A stretch of DNA of 64,000 nucleotides from Clostridium sp. K13 (GTDB lineage: Bacteria > Bacillota > Clostridia > Clostridiales > Clostridiaceae): assembly GCF_019734195.1 (NCBI RefSeq), contig NZ_JAASHM010000016.1, positions 18,455 through 82,454 of the forward strand. Direction: 5' to 3'. A program made the translations under genes and the position numbers. Every line of letters begins with the position of its first letter. Positions within the stretch are counted from its first letter, which is position 1. The notes below the pieces were generated by a model. The model saw nothing but the letters and a program-made list of their open reading frames with translations, was not told the DNA's origin and did not search any database. This document shows, one piece after another, positions 1 to 9,993 of the stretch.

Positions 1-1000
1 AGTATAGCTTACCTTCTTCAATAGTAAACTCCATATCTTGCATATCTCTATAATGATTTTCAAGTGTATGAACAATGTCCATAAATTGCTTATATATAGC
101 TGGATTTTGTTCTTCTAACTTAGATATTGGAAGTGGTGTTCTAATACCTGCAACAACATCTTCCCCTTGAGCATTCATTAAGTATTCTCCGTAAATTTCC
201 TTTTCTCCAGTTGCAGCATTTCTTGAGAATGCAACACCTGTTCCTGAAGTTTCTCCCTTATTACCAAATACCATTTGTTGAACATTAACAGCAGTTCCCC
301 ATTCACCTGGAATATCATTTAATCTTCTATAAACTATAGCTCTTGGATTATCCCATGATCTAAATACCGCTGTAATAGATTCAGTTAATTGTACTGTTGG
401 ATTTTGTGGGAATTCTTCACCTTTTTCTTTCTTGTATAATTCCTTATACTTTACAACTAGATTTTTTAAGTCATTTTCATCTAAGTCTGTGTCAAATTTA
501 ACCCCTTTTGCTTCTTTTGCTTCATCTATTAAATTTTCAAATAATCTCTTTTCGATTCCCATAACAACATCAGAGAACATTTGAATAAATCTTCTATATG
601 AATCATAAGCAAATCTTGGATTACCTGTTGCTGATGCAACAGCTTCTACTGCAACATCATTTAAACCAAGATTTAATATTGTATCCATCATACCTGGCAT
701 TGATACTCTTGCACCAGATCTTACTGAAACTAATAATGGATTTGTGTTGCTTCCAAATTCTTTTCCTGTTATTCTTTCTAATTCTTTGATATTCGCATGG
801 ATTTCTTCTACAACTTCGCTAGTTATTTTTCTTCCGTCCTCGTAATATTTATTACAAGCCTCAGTTGTAACAATAAATCCTTGCGGAACTGGGATCCCTA
901 TTCTAGTCATTTCTGCTAAATTTGCCCCTTTACCTCCAAGAAGGTTTCTCATTGAACCATCACCTTCACTAAAAAGGTAAACATACTTTTTCTTCTCCAT
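1..1000 (-). CDS. ppdK: Pyruvate, phosphate dikinase, N-terminal part (runs off the window)
   Basis: PPDK interconverts pyruvate + ATP + Pi and PEP + AMP + PPi in the cytoplasm and links glycolysis to gluconeogenesis in anaerobes. The frame is open to the window edge: 333 codons of a family that is usually about 880 long, so the phosphohistidine and PEP-binding domains lie outside. The visible part is the ATP-grasp domain: it opens [17 protein letters not shown], has [10 protein letters not shown] near residue 22, and [18 protein letters not shown] near residue 95. The ATG at 1000 follows GGAGGAG by 7 bases. The CcpN-like regulator gene lies directly upstream on the same strand, an arrangement that in Bacillus and clostridia couples PPDK expression to carbon status. 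Confidence 0.94.
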   Translation of the reverse strand, partial: MEKKKYVYLFSEGDGSMRNLLGGKGANLAEMTRIGIPVPQGFIVTTEACNKYYEDGRKITSEVVEEIHANIKELERITGKEFGSNTNPLLVSVRSGARVSMPGMMDTILNLGLNDVAVEAVASATGNPRFAYDSYRRFIQMFSDVVMGIEKRLFENLIDEAKEAKGVKFDTDLDENDLKNLVVKYKELYKKEKGEEFPQNPTVQLTESITAVFRSWDNPRAIVYRRLNDIPGEWGTAVNVQQMVFGNKGETSGTGVAFSRNAATGEKEIYGEYLMNAQGEDVVAGIRTPLPISKLEEQNPAIYKQFMDIVHTLENHYRDMQDMEFTIEEGKLY

Positions 1001-1083
1001 CTCAATACTCCTCCGTTCATACAATAAATATATACTAACAAGGTCTTACCTTGTAGTTACCCTAGTTACCCTTAAAATTACCC

Positions 1084-1722
1084 TTAATTTGCTTCTCCAA
1101 GATTAACAAATAATTTTGTTATGTTAGTCTTAGAAATTTTACCAACTATTTTTAAATTAACTTTTCCATTGTCTGATTCGCAGGATTTTTCTACTATTGG
1201 TATACTATCAATTTCATGTTCAATTATTTTTTTAGCTAATGAATAAGCACTCTCTTCAGGATATCCATAAATTATATTAGGCATTCTTGTCATGATAATC
1301 CCTACTGGAACCTTATGTATATCTGTTCCACCGATTGCTATCTTAAGAAAATCCTTTCTTGAAGCTGCTCCAACTAAAGTTCCATTATTTTCAATAAACA
1401 ATGTTCCTACATCATGTAAGAATAAATGAACAATTGCATCATATACAGTAGTAGCATCGTTAACGGTTACAGGCTTTGACATTATATCTCCAACCTTTAT
1501 TTTAGATAAATTTTCTAATATTTCACCGTCAATCTTTTTCCCTAAATACACATAACCTACTTTAGGTCTAGCATCTAAAGTACCAGTCATTGTAAGTATT
1601 GCTAAGTCTGCTCGTAAAGCAGCTCTTGTAACTCCTAGCTTTTCAGCTATAGCTTCACTTGTAACAGGCTGCCCCTCTTTAACTATCTCAATTATTGCCT
1701 CTTGTCTTTTTGTAAACTTCAA
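1084..1722 (-). CDS. CcpN-like HTH and tandem-CBS transcriptional regulator
   Basis: Probable regulator of ppdK. The N-terminal 60 residues form a DeoR-like winged helix (EAIAEKLGVTRAALRADLAIL); two CBS domains follow (about 75-130 and 140-205) of the kind that binds adenine nucleotides. This is the architecture of B. subtilis CcpN, which represses gluconeogenic genes. The start is TTG at 1722, preceded by AGGGG 5 bases away; no in-frame ATG fits better. ppdK starts 84 bp downstream. I infer control of ppdK from position and family; no operator was identified. It could also be named YqzB-like. Confidence 0.85.
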   Translation of the reverse strand: MKFTKRQEAIIEIVKEGQPVTSEAIAEKLGVTRAALRADLAILTMTGTLDARPKVGYVYLGKKIDGEILENLSKIKVGDIMSKPVTVNDATTVYDAIVHLFLHDVGTLFIENNGTLVGAASRKDFLKIAIGGTDIHKVPVGIIMTRMPNIIYGYPEESAYSLAKKIIEHEIDSIPIVEKSCESDNGKVNLKIVGKISKTNITKLFVNLGEAN

Positions 1723-1909
1723 TGCTACCCCTCTTTTCGACTATTTAAGGAATATTCAGACAATTAAGAATGTTTTTTATTTACAGTATAATTATAACAT
1801 TTTCTCATTTTTTGACTATGCTTAATTTTCTGAAAAATCACTCATTTTAGCTGAATATTCCAAATATTTTTAAATTTTCTAGACTATATCCTTGTTTTTC
1901 TCTGTTTTT

Positions 1910-2527
1910 CTAATTTTTACCATCTTCATCATCAAAATTCACAGTATAAGTAAAAGTATTGCTTTCATCATCTTCTTTTTCCTTAAATTTGTTCGGTACT
2001 TTGATTCCATCTAAATTTACATCTTGAACCTTTTCTTTAACTTTATCTGCAAAGTCACTTGCCTTATCTTTTGCTTCACTAACAGCCTCTGAGATATACT
2101 TATTAACAATCTCTACTGTTCCATCAGCTTTAGTTATTTCAATTGTAACTTGAGTAACTACTGCTGCTACTACTACAAAAGCTAGTATTGGTGGTATTAC
2201 AATCGCTATAACACCTGCTGCTATTCCAGCATTAACAGGAACATCAACTAACTTTTTACCATCTTTACTAACTTTAATTCTAGTTACATTTCCTTTGTTA
2301 ATTAAGTCCTTTAACCAAACTTTTAACTCTTCTATAGTTTCTATTTTCTGAGCATTGTCATTAAACTCTCCATCTGATGAACAATCCGCTTCAATACTTT
2401 TATCTTCTAAATAAATTATTGCTTCTAATACATCACCATTACATTCTTCTAATGCTTTTTTCGCATTTTTGTAAGATGCTCCAGTTCTTTCTCTTACTTG
2501 ATCAACCTTTTCCAATGTAATATCCAT
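1910..2527 (-). CDS. DUF4342 protein with N-terminal UBA-like (TS-N type) helix bundle
   Basis: Function unknown. Residues 1-42 resemble a UBA/TS-N fold (VRERTGASYKNAKKALEECN), as in the N-terminus of EF-Ts. The middle (about 70-140) matches DUF4342: a basic strand, then a hydrophobic segment rich in A, I and V (about 100-128) that could be one membrane helix or hairpin. The tail is charged and rich in K, D and E. The start ATG has GGAGTAGAGAG upstream. It lies 8 bp after recO and may be cotranscribed with the era-recO genes. No catalytic motif is seen. Confidence 0.75.
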   Translation of the reverse strand: MDITLEKVDQVRERTGASYKNAKKALEECNGDVLEAIIYLEDKSIEADCSSDGEFNDNAQKIETIEELKVWLKDLINKGNVTRIKVSKDGKKLVDVPVNAGIAAGVIAIVIPPILAFVVVAAVVTQVTIEITKADGTVEIVNKYISEAVSEAKDKASDFADKVKEKVQDVNLDGIKVPNKFKEKEDDESNTFTYTVNFDDEDGKN

Positions 2528-2535
2528 CTTTCTCT

Positions 2536-3285
2536 CTACTCCTTTATATAATTTAACATTTCTAAACTTTTTGGCTTTCTTGAATAATTTGAATTTATTA
2601 TGAATGTTGTTACTTTTTCTATTTGCTTTTTCACATCTTTATTTATATTTAATCTATAAATTTTATCCATAGCTGTATTATTTAAAAATCTTAAAGCATT
2701 ATATCCTGCTCTAGATATATAAAGCCCATGTTCTTTATTACACTCTACACACACACCACCAAAATGTGACAACGAAATATAATCACTTGTTCCTATTGAT
2801 TTTTTACAAATACAACATTTATCAAACTGTAATCTATATCCTGTTGCATTTAATAATCTTAACTCAAATGCTCTTATTAACAATTCATAATCCATTGCAT
2901 CAGTATTTAATAAATATAAACAAGTTATAAAGTCTCTAAATAATTCTTTATTTACTTCTCCATCTTGTACACATATATCTATTAATTCACAAACATATGA
3001 TGAATAAGTAAGCTTATCTAGATTGTTTAACAATCCCTGAAAGGAGTTTATAATTCTTCCTTCTTGAAGGTTATACAAATTTCTTCCCTTAAAAAATATA
3101 TAATCCCCAAAACATAGGGGTAAAGTTAAGCTCAAATTTTTACTTTTACTTTTCTTTGCCCCTCTAGCTATAAAGGTTATCTTACCTAACTCTTCACAGT
3201 ATGCCCATATAAGTTTATCATTTTCCTTATAATCTATGGCCTTAATTATTATGGCTTTAGTTTTCTCGATAGACAGAATACTCAA
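2536..3285 (-). CDS. recO: DNA repair protein RecO
   Basis: Recombination mediator that helps RecA load on SSB-coated single-stranded DNA in the RecFOR pathway. At 249 aa it has normal length. An N-terminal OB fold (about 1-80) precedes a helical region, and a zinc site is visible as CCICKK near 155 and CVEC near 175. It lies 7 bp after era in the cdd-era-recO order known across Firmicutes. Confidence 0.93.
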   Translation of the reverse strand: MSILSIEKTKAIIIKAIDYKENDKLIWAYCEELGKITFIARGAKKSKSKNLSLTLPLCFGDYIFFKGRNLYNLQEGRIINSFQGLLNNLDKLTYSSYVCELIDICVQDGEVNKELFRDFITCLYLLNTDAMDYELLIRAFELRLLNATGYRLQFDKCCICKKSIGTSDYISLSHFGGVCVECNKEHGLYISRAGYNALRFLNNTAMDKIYRLNINKDVKKQIEKVTTFIINSNYSRKPKSLEMLNYIKE

Positions 3286-3292
3286 CTCCTAT

Positions 3293-4183
3293 CTATTTAG
3301 TCTTTTTATATCCTAATTCTTTAAGTAGAAGTCCGTTATCTCTCCACTCTTTTCTTACTTTTACCCATATTTTTAGATTAACTTTTGCTTTTAAGAATCT
3401 TTCAATTTCATATCTTGCAGTTTCACCAATTTTCTTTAATGATACTCCATTCTTCCCAATTATTATTCCTTTATGAGAATCCTTTTCACATATTAAATCT
3501 ACTTCAATGTGATATGTTCCATTCTCTTTTTGTTTCATTTGAATAATATCAACTGCTATTCCATGTGGAATCTCATCTCTTAAATTCTTTAATGTTTTTT
3601 CTCTTACTATTTCAGCAACTATAAATCTTTCATTAACATCTGTAATCATGTCTTCTGGATAATACTGTGGTCCTTCTGGCATTTTTTCTACCATTAATTT
3701 CACAAGAGTATCTACATTTTTCCCCTTTAATGCTGATATTGGTACTATTTCAGCAAAGTCATATTCCTTTGAATACATATCTAATGTCTTAGCTACTTTT
3801 TCATGACTATTTTCATCTACCTTGTTAACAACTAAGAATACAGGTGCTTTTTGTTTCTTTAAAGCTTCTAATATAAACTTATCTCCTCTTCCAATCTCAT
3901 CACAAGGATTGATAATAAATACAACTAAATCTACTTCTTTTATAGAACTAGTTGCAGCATTCACCATATAATCTCCTAGTTTATTTTTTGGTTTATGTAT
4001 TCCTGGTGTATCAACAAATACTAATTGATAGTCATCTCCAGTTAATATTGTTTGTATATTATTTCTTGTAGTTTGTGGTTTATTTGAAACTATTGATAAC
4101 TTTTCACCCATTATTTGATTAGTTAATGTTGATTTCCCTACGTTTGGTCTTCCTACTATTGTTACAAATCCTGATTTATACAT
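3293..4183 (-). CDS. era: GTPase Era
   Basis: Essential ribosome-assembly GTPase that binds the 3' end of 16S rRNA. Visible motifs are G1 GRPNVGKS (residue 11), G3 DTPG (about 58), G4 NKVD (about 120) and the SAL G5 (about 150). The C-terminal KH domain (about 200-290) contains the loop IIGKNG. At 296 aa it has normal length. SD AGGAGG precedes the ATG. It sits 9 bp after cdd. Confidence 0.96.
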   Translation of the reverse strand: MYKSGFVTIVGRPNVGKSTLTNQIMGEKLSIVSNKPQTTRNNIQTILTGDDYQLVFVDTPGIHKPKNKLGDYMVNAATSSIKEVDLVVFIINPCDEIGRGDKFILEALKKQKAPVFLVVNKVDENSHEKVAKTLDMYSKEYDFAEIVPISALKGKNVDTLVKLMVEKMPEGPQYYPEDMITDVNERFIVAEIVREKTLKNLRDEIPHGIAVDIIQMKQKENGTYHIEVDLICEKDSHKGIIIGKNGVSLKKIGETARYEIERFLKAKVNLKIWVKVRKEWRDNGLLLKELGYKKTK

Positions 4184-4192
4184 ATTAGCCTC

Positions 4193-4594
4193 CTAGCCTT
4201 TTAAGTCCTTCTTTGAAAAAACACCTGGTAATATTTCTTCAAAAGTTTTTACTATATAGTCATTTTTATTTTTTATTATTATTACTGGAATCTTTTCATC
4301 AATTACAAATTCTGCAATTACTTGTCTGCATATTCCACATGGATAAGTATATGCATTAGTATCTCCTACTAAGGCTACTGCTTTTATTTCTCTATTTCCT
4401 TCATGTACGCCTTTAAAAATTGCTGTTCTTTCAGCACAATTAGTTCCTCCGAAAGATGCATTTTCGATATTAGATCCAGTATATATTTTTCCATCCTCAA
4501 ATAATACAGCTGCTCCAACCTTAAAGTTTGAATATGGACAATATGCTCTTTCTCTCGCTTCTAAAGCGCTATCTATTAATTCATTATATTTCAT
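4193..4594 (-). CDS. cdd: Cytidine deaminase
   Basis: Zinc enzyme that deaminates cytidine and deoxycytidine for pyrimidine salvage. At 133 aa it matches the short tetrameric type. The motifs are NCAERTA (zinc Cys and catalytic Glu, about 53-59) and PCGICRQ (two zinc Cys, about 86-92). The start has GGAGG 7 bases upstream. It lies between dgkA and era, the usual Bacillus/Clostridium order. Confidence 0.95.
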   Translation of the reverse strand: MKYNELIDSALEARERAYCPYSNFKVGAAVLFEDGKIYTGSNIENASFGGTNCAERTAIFKGVHEGNREIKAVALVGDTNAYTYPCGICRQVIAEFVIDEKIPVIIIKNKNDYIVKTFEEILPGVFSKKDLKG

Positions 4595-4668
4595 TCTTCA
4601 TTCCTCCATTTAAATAGTATATCACATATAAATAAAATTCCAAATCTAAGTTATTTATTAACCTTAAT

Positions 4669-5370
4669 CTATAATTTAAATATAGTAAAAATTAATAAAG
4701 TCAATAATATTCCTAGTATTCCCCCCACTATAACTTCAAATACAGTATGAACTTCTGAATCAACTCTACTTTGAGCGGTAATAAAAGCCATTAAATAAGC
4801 TAATATTATACAAATAGGTTTTTCAGTTATTAACGCTATAGCTGTTGAAATTGAGAATGCTAATGCACTATGTCCACTAGGCATTCCTCCCTTTAAAGGT
4901 GTTCCTTCACCAAAAATAGCCTTTATTATAACAACAGATAAAACAACTATAACTAATGCTATTAATATCATATATGGTTCTGAATGCTTAATCTTATAAA
5001 CTACTTCAAAAGAAAAGTTAGAAAGTTTATCCCAAAATACAATGTATCCTACTAATATTGCATTTATTGCTGTCACAAGCACCGCTCCAGCTGCCGTATT
5101 TTTTGCTACCTTTGCTAAAGGATGATAATAATTTGTATTTAAATCTACTGCTGCTTCTACCGCTGTATTAACTAATTCCGCACTAATAACCATTGTAATT
5201 GTGATTGCTAATGCTAAAAATTCTGCTTTTGACACATCAAAGAAAAAACAAGCTATCAAAACCCCAATAGATGCTATTATATGAATCTTCATATTTCTCT
5301 GAGTTCTAGCAGCATCAACCACACCATTAATTGCATGGTTAAAACTTTCTAATAATTTTTTCATCTCCAT
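4669..5370 (-). CDS. DgkA-type lipid kinase fused to a PAP2 phosphatase
   Basis: Membrane protein of 233 aa with two catalytic halves. Residues 1-120 are the DgkA family (in Gram-positives an undecaprenol kinase), with the signature ISAELVNTAVEAAVDL. Residues about 130-230 are a PAP2/PgpB-like phosphatase, with PSGHS and SRVDSEVH supplying the catalytic His residues; the usual first motif (K-x6-RP) is replaced by a poor K...TPLKGG. The two halves could phosphorylate and dephosphorylate polyprenyl lipids. It lies between ybeY and cdd, the normal place for dgkA. The fused form is known in clostridia; the substrate is inferred. Confidence 0.88.
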   Translation of the reverse strand: MEMKKLLESFNHAINGVVDAARTQRNMKIHIIASIGVLIACFFFDVSKAEFLALAITITMVISAELVNTAVEAAVDLNTNYYHPLAKVAKNTAAGAVLVTAINAILVGYIVFWDKLSNFSFEVVYKIKHSEPYMILIALVIVVLSVVIIKAIFGEGTPLKGGMPSGHSALAFSISTAIALITEKPICIILAYLMAFITAQSRVDSEVHTVFEVIVGGILGILLTLLIFTIFKL

Positions 5371-5393
5371 AAATTACTCACCCTATCCCCAAT

Positions 5394-5894
5394 TTATCTA
5401 GTTATATTTAACTTACCTAATATTTCTTCTTCTCTTTTTCTCATTACTTTCTTTTCTTCATCTTCCATATGATCATAACCTAACAAATGAAGAATGGAAT
5501 GTACAACTAAGTAACATACCTCCCTATTAAAAGAATGATTATACTCTATACTCTGTTCTTTTGCTCTTTCTAAAGATAAAACCATATCTCCTAATACTAG
5601 TTCATCACCATCTAAATATATTTCATTAAACTTAGTATCCTTATAAACCTCTTTAAAAACTTTATTTTGAGGATAATCTAACATTGGAAATGATAGTACA
5701 TCAGTTGCTTTATCTATTCCTCTTGTATCTCTATTTATCTCTCTTATTTCTTCATTATCCACAAATAACAGTGAAATCTGATAAGGAACATTCATTTCTT
5801 CTGCCTTTAGCGATTGTTCACAAACTTCATTTATAATATTAATAAGCTCATCAGTTACTTCCATTTTATTTTGCCTATTATCAGTATATAACAT
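5394..5894 (-). CDS. ybeY: Endoribonuclease YbeY (rRNA maturation factor)
   Basis: Zinc-dependent RNase acting in 16S rRNA 3' maturation and ribosome quality control. The metal site [11 protein letters not shown] is near residues 131-141. I place the start at ATG 5894 (MLYTDN) because AAAGGAGAA lies just upstream; the longer frame from 5909 would translate its own ribosome site. That gives 166 aa, normal for the family. dgkA follows 23 bp on. Upstream is repeat copy 1, which separates it from yqfF. Confidence 0.93.
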   Translation of the reverse strand: MLYTDNRQNKMEVTDELINIINEVCEQSLKAEEMNVPYQISLLFVDNEEIREINRDTRGIDKATDVLSFPMLDYPQNKVFKEVYKDTKFNEIYLDGDELVLGDMVLSLERAKEQSIEYNHSFNREVCYLVVHSILHLLGYDHMEDEEKKVMRKREEEILGKLNITR

Positions 5895-5984
5895 AAGTTC
5901 TCCTTTCATTTTTCTTAATTTAAATTATGTATATTTTAAATTATTGTTTTATAATTATAATACCTTTTTAATAATTTAACAATC

Positions 5985-6346
5985 GAAATAAATTGCGAAC
6001 TACAGTGAGAATGAAAAATGGAATATTACTTTTCCGGTAAGCGGTGAAATTTTCGCTTTGAATTTATATAATTGATTCCGTAAAATTTGCTAAAGTTTTT
6101 AAACTTGCTAAAGCTTCAAACAATAAAAACTTCTTAACACAAATTTTACTACATCAATTATTAAATTCTACAGCTTAATTTCAATGCTTCCCTCCAAATT
6201 AATATTTCATTTTTTCTCTTCACTGTTTTTCTTATTTCCCCGGCTTATAGTTAACGACTCCTGCTACAAATTTATAGCAGAAGTCGTTAACTTTAGGAAA
6301 ATTCGGCTTAAATTGCAGACTTAAGCTTTAGTTCGCAGTTTATTTG
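5985..6346. repeat. Palindromic intergenic element, copy 1 (362 bp)
   Basis: The ends form an 18-base terminal inverted repeat: GAAATAAATTGCGAACTA at the left, and the complement of TAGTTCGCAGTTTATTTG at the right. Positions 6002-6226 fold on themselves as one long imperfect hairpin: acagtgag pairs with cactgt, GAATTTATATAATTGAT with ATCAATTATTAAATTC, and GTAAAATTT with AAATTTTAC. A second hairpin at 6250-6291 has perfect 10-base arms (GTTAACGACT / AGTCGTTAAC). No ORF is present. A second copy, about 92% identical by eye (about 29 differences), is at 11171. No target-site duplication is evident. It could be a MITE or a structured RNA. Confidence 0.85.
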
Positions 6347-6370
6347 AAAAGGGAGGTAACCCTCCCTTTT
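6347..6370 (-). terminator. Terminator overlapping the yqfF stop codon
   Basis: A perfect 10-base stem (AAAAGGGAGG / CCTCCCTTTT) with a 4-base loop overlaps the last bases of yqfF. It directly abuts repeat copy 1. Confidence 0.75.
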
Positions 6371-8432
6371 ATTCTTTACCCTTTTCTTTTGGATACTCTA
6401 TTCTATGATGATAAATGCCTTTTAATACCTTTAAGAAACAACCTTTTATTATTTCTAGATCTCTAAAGGTTAAATCACATTCGTTTAATTGATCTGAATT
6501 CAGTTTATCCTTTACGATATTATTAACCATATTTTCAATCTTTTCTAATGTAGGTTCTTGAATTGATCTTACAGCTGCTTCAACACTATCTGCCATCATA
6601 ATTATAGCTGCTTCTTTACTTTGAGGTTTAGGTCCTGGATATTTAAAATCTTCTTCTTTTATACTATCTGGATCATTGCTACTATTCTTTAAAGTATAAT
6701 AAAAGTACTTTACCAATGTTGTTCCATGGTGTTGTATCATCATATCACTTACTACACTTGGAATATCGTATTCTTTAGCCAATTCTAAGCCATCTTTAAC
6801 ATGTGAAATTATTATAGATGCACTTAAACTTGGTGCAATTTTATCATGAGGATTAACTCCTCCTAACTGATTTTCTCCAAAGAAAAAAGGTCTCTTTATT
6901 TTCCCTGCGTCATGATAATAAGCTCCAACCCTAACTAACATTGGATTTGCTCCTACTTCCTCAGCAGCAACTTCTGCTAAGTTTGCAACCATAACACTAT
7001 GATGATATGTTCCAGGTGCCTCCATTAATAATCTCTTTAATAGTGGACTATTTGGATTTGAAAGCTCCAATAATTTCATATTAGTAACCAAACTAAAACT
7101 TGATTCTAAAAACGGTAATAACCCTATAGCTAATATACCTGAAATAAATGCTCCTAATGCTGCTAATGACATATCGATTAATATTTTTTTTATATTATTT
7201 GATAAAAGTATTCCACTTGATAAAACAACCATAGAAACAGAAATTGCAACATAAGCTGTTGAATATAATATATCATTTCTTTGACTTACCTTTTTTAAAG
7301 ATGTAGATGCTACAATAGTTCCAACCAATCCCACCAAAATAATTTGAGGATCAAATCCAGCTATAACTGCTATAAGCATCAGATTTAAAGAATTAATTAT
7401 AACGGAAACCTTATAATCTAAAAATACAGTCATAAGTATTGGAGAACAAGCTATTGGAACTAAAAATAATGATACAAAAGCAAAAACTCTAGTTGTTACT
7501 AATGATAACAGATTTAATAGTAATATTAAAAACACAAGCTTAGTGTTAATAATTACTTCTTTTTTCTCTTTCTTCAAATATAGGTATTGTACAACTAATA
7601 CAAATAAAACATAAAATGCTATTATTATATAAGTATATATATAGTCCTTACTTATACCCTCACCTACTAATCCTAATTCTGTAAGGATTGTTATTTGTCT
7701 TTGTGTAATTGGCTCTCCTTCTTTTACTATAGTTTGATTTTTCTTTATCATAACCTTAGAAACACTTTTTAATGCCTCTTTAACAGCTTCATCTGTCTTT
7801 GTCTGATCAAAAAAGTAATTTGGCTTTACTTGGCTATCACACATTCCCTTTAAAATTTCTTCTAAATTAGAGTCCAAATTCTGACTATTTAAATAATCTT
7901 CTACAGTTGCCTTAGCCGACTCTATTTCCTCACTATTCCCATCTTCTATTTGATTCTCATACGCCCTATCAATTGCAGCTAATGCTATCCATTGTAATTC
8001 CGTATCTTTATCAACAGTTAAATCTAATAATGTCTTATATTGAGCATCGGCAAGTTTAAATGTATCTATCTTTTTTAATTCACTAATTTTATCTTTTTCT
8101 TCTATTTCACTACTTTTCAGATTAATTAACTTATCAAAAAATGTTTTTATATTCTGACTCGCTTCGATCTTAACCTCATTTTTAAGAGTAAATTTTTTTT
8201 CTACTTTAGCTGATACTTCTTGCTCTTTTGCATTAGTAGCTTCTTCATCAATAATATCTCTAGGTGCCTTTATATCAACACTAGCAATATCACCTTCAAT
8301 GAAGTTATATCTCTTAGGTGTCACAACTGTCATTATTATAAAATATATTAATATTGCTGTAACAGTAAATAAAAATATTCTTTTCCACTTATCTTTATGT
8401 ATCTTTTTATTTACACCATTTTTATCTTTCAT
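6369..8432 (-). CDS. yqfF: 7TMR-HD membrane protein (YqfF/PgpH family), probable c-di-AMP phosphodiesterase
   Basis: The N-terminus has one TM segment (about 18-38), an extracellular 7TMR-HDED region to about 260, seven TM helices (about 265-450) and a cytoplasmic HD domain with HHSVM and YYHDAGK (about 475-510). The Listeria relative PgpH hydrolyses c-di-AMP; I infer the same here. I chose ATG 8432 over GTG 8441 because AAGGTGA then sits 5 bases upstream; this gives 687 aa. It lies 30 bp after yqfD. The phoH gene usual at this junction is absent. Confidence 0.9.
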   Translation of the reverse strand: MKDKNGVNKKIHKDKWKRIFLFTVTAILIYFIIMTVVTPKRYNFIEGDIASVDIKAPRDIIDEEATNAKEQEVSAKVEKKFTLKNEVKIEASQNIKTFFDKLINLKSSEIEEKDKISELKKIDTFKLADAQYKTLLDLTVDKDTELQWIALAAIDRAYENQIEDGNSEEIESAKATVEDYLNSQNLDSNLEEILKGMCDSQVKPNYFFDQTKTDEAVKEALKSVSKVMIKKNQTIVKEGEPITQRQITILTELGLVGEGISKDYIYTYIIIAFYVLFVLVVQYLYLKKEKKEVIINTKLVFLILLLNLLSLVTTRVFAFVSLFLVPIACSPILMTVFLDYKVSVIINSLNLMLIAVIAGFDPQIILVGLVGTIVASTSLKKVSQRNDILYSTAYVAISVSMVVLSSGILLSNNIKKILIDMSLAALGAFISGILAIGLLPFLESSFSLVTNMKLLELSNPNSPLLKRLLMEAPGTYHHSVMVANLAEVAAEEVGANPMLVRVGAYYHDAGKIKRPFFFGENQLGGVNPHDKIAPSLSASIIISHVKDGLELAKEYDIPSVVSDMMIQHHGTTLVKYFYYTLKNSSNDPDSIKEEDFKYPGPKPQSKEAAIIMMADSVEAAVRSIQEPTLEKIENMVNNIVKDKLNSDQLNECDLTFRDLEIIKGCFLKVLKGIYHHRIEYPKEKGKE

Positions 8433-8462
8433 CTTGTTCACCTTCTCATCTTACCCTAATAT

Positions 8463-9602
8463 CTAATAGCTTACTGTATCCTCACTTACTATATTTTGCT
8501 CTACAACAAAAACAACTTTTACTAATAAGTTTTCTTCATCTTTCATTTCTTTATCCACTAATTTATCTACTACCTTTGCATCTCTACTTAGGTCATTTAA
8601 CAAAGATTTTTCTAAACTATCAATAGCATTTTCTATTGCATCATCTTCTGATAGATTTATATCTTTTTCTACTCTTTCATAATATAACACTTTATTAAAT
8701 ATTTTACCACTCAATTCTATTTTATCATAATGTTCAAAATCTTTTATAGCTTTTTTCAGATAAATTTTTTTACCAAAGATACTTATATAAATATCACTAT
8801 CCTTTTCTCCACTTCTCTCAAGTGTAGTACCTTTAACTTTTACATTCATAGATTTTTCATAAAAAGTATTTGCTATAACTATTCCTCTAGGTGGCAAAAT
8901 ATACTCTCCACCTTCAATTCCATCTATACCTTCTATTACAACATCTCCAGCTTTAATAAGCTGACCACTCTTCACTTTAGCTCTTCCCGCAAATGTGTAA
9001 ACTCTCTTTATTTCCCCTTCCATAGTAGCAACCAAATTTCCATACTCATATTCTTGTTCTTGTGGTGGATTTATTTTTTCTTCCACTACAACTTTCAATG
9101 TAGATCCTTCAATCCTTACCCTTAACCATAATATTTCTGAGCTTATATTTTCTAATTGCTTTTCTATCTCTTTTACATCAATAGATTGTTTTGAAATTCC
9201 TGGTCTAACTCCTATACTATTTAATTGCTTTCTTATTTCAAATGGTGGTATATTTTGTTGAACATCTACTTCTACTGCCCATATGTAAGTAGATAAATAA
9301 TATATAATACATAGAAACATGACTCCACCAACAACTAAAGATAATTTCTTCTTCATATTTCCTAAAAAGAATACTAACCCATTACTTTTTATAATTTTTA
9401 TTCTGCCACCTAGTTTTTCCACATGTTCTCTTACTACTGCATAATCTAAATAATCAATTTCCAGTACTAATGTTGCTACATCTTTTTTCTTTACTTTATA
9501 CACTCTTATGTTTTTCGCCCAAAATAAATTTAATAATCTTTCAGTATTTAATATTTTTATTTCAACCAATATTTTCCCTTTTTTAATCTTATCAAAAGCC
9601 AT
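8463..9602 (-). CDS. yqfD: Sporulation protein YqfD
   Basis: Mother-cell sporulation membrane protein (SigE regulon in B. subtilis), related to SpoIV-stage coat and cortex assembly. It has 379 aa: a cytoplasmic N-terminal domain, one TM helix (about 88-108), then an extracytoplasmic domain with the typical run VVEEKINPPQEQEYEYG near 175. It lies 7 bp after yqfC, so the two are cotranscribed. Confidence 0.9.
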   Translation of the reverse strand: MAFDKIKKGKILVEIKILNTERLLNLFWAKNIRVYKVKKKDVATLVLEIDYLDYAVVREHVEKLGGRIKIIKSNGLVFFLGNMKKKLSLVVGGVMFLCIIYYLSTYIWAVEVDVQQNIPPFEIRKQLNSIGVRPGISKQSIDVKEIEKQLENISSEILWLRVRIEGSTLKVVVEEKINPPQEQEYEYGNLVATMEGEIKRVYTFAGRAKVKSGQLIKAGDVVIEGIDGIEGGEYILPPRGIVIANTFYEKSMNVKVKGTTLERSGEKDSDIYISIFGKKIYLKKAIKDFEHYDKIELSGKIFNKVLYYERVEKDINLSEDDAIENAIDSLEKSLLNDLSRDAKVVDKLVDKEMKDEENLLVKVVFVVEQNIVSEDTVSY

Positions 9603-9609
9603 TTTTTAT

Positions 9610-9888
9610 TCACCTCACATATTCGATTGAATCAAAATAACCTTTAATAGTTATAGTTGATGCCGCTATATATAATATTTCAAAATCATGTCCTTTAATT
9701 TCTACAGGTGACATATTGGTATTTATTTTTATTTTATCTCTTTCAAATATCATTATCCCTTTATGATTTTCTATAGTTACCTCATTTCTTCCTATAACAA
9801 TAATCTTTGGTACATCTAACAATACATCTTTAGGGAGATCAAGCTTTTCAACCAAAATTTCTTTACCTCTATTAATTTTATTTTCCAT
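9610..9888 (-). CDS. yqfC: Sporulation protein YqfC
   Basis: Small partner of YqfD (92 aa) with the family pattern LPKDVLLDVPKIIVIGRNEV and a C-terminal beta-rich YabP/YqfC fold. It is the first gene of yqfC-yqfD-yqfF. SD AAGGAGAG lies 5 bases before the ATG. By homology it is expressed in the mother cell. Confidence 0.9.
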   Translation of the reverse strand: MENKINRGKEILVEKLDLPKDVLLDVPKIIVIGRNEVTIENHKGIMIFERDKIKINTNMSPVEIKGHDFEILYIAASTITIKGYFDSIEYVR

Positions 9889-9960
9889 AGTTTCTCTCCT
9901 TTAAATAATACTCTCTCAATGTACTTTATGATTTTAATTTAAAGAAAATCACAAAAATAA

Positions 9961-9991
9961 AAAAAGAACTCAATCTAAATTGAGTTCTTTT
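9961..9991 (-). terminator. Terminator after yqeY
   Basis: The stem AAAGAACTCAA / TTGAGTTCTTT with a 6-base loop and a T run on the minus strand follows the yqeY stop and isolates it from yqfC. Confidence 0.85.
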
Positions 9992-9993
9992 AA

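Noticed and set aside
5985..6346. Target-site duplications around the palindromic elements
   Set aside because: Flanks of both copies were compared; no convincing direct repeat was found, so transposition is not proven.
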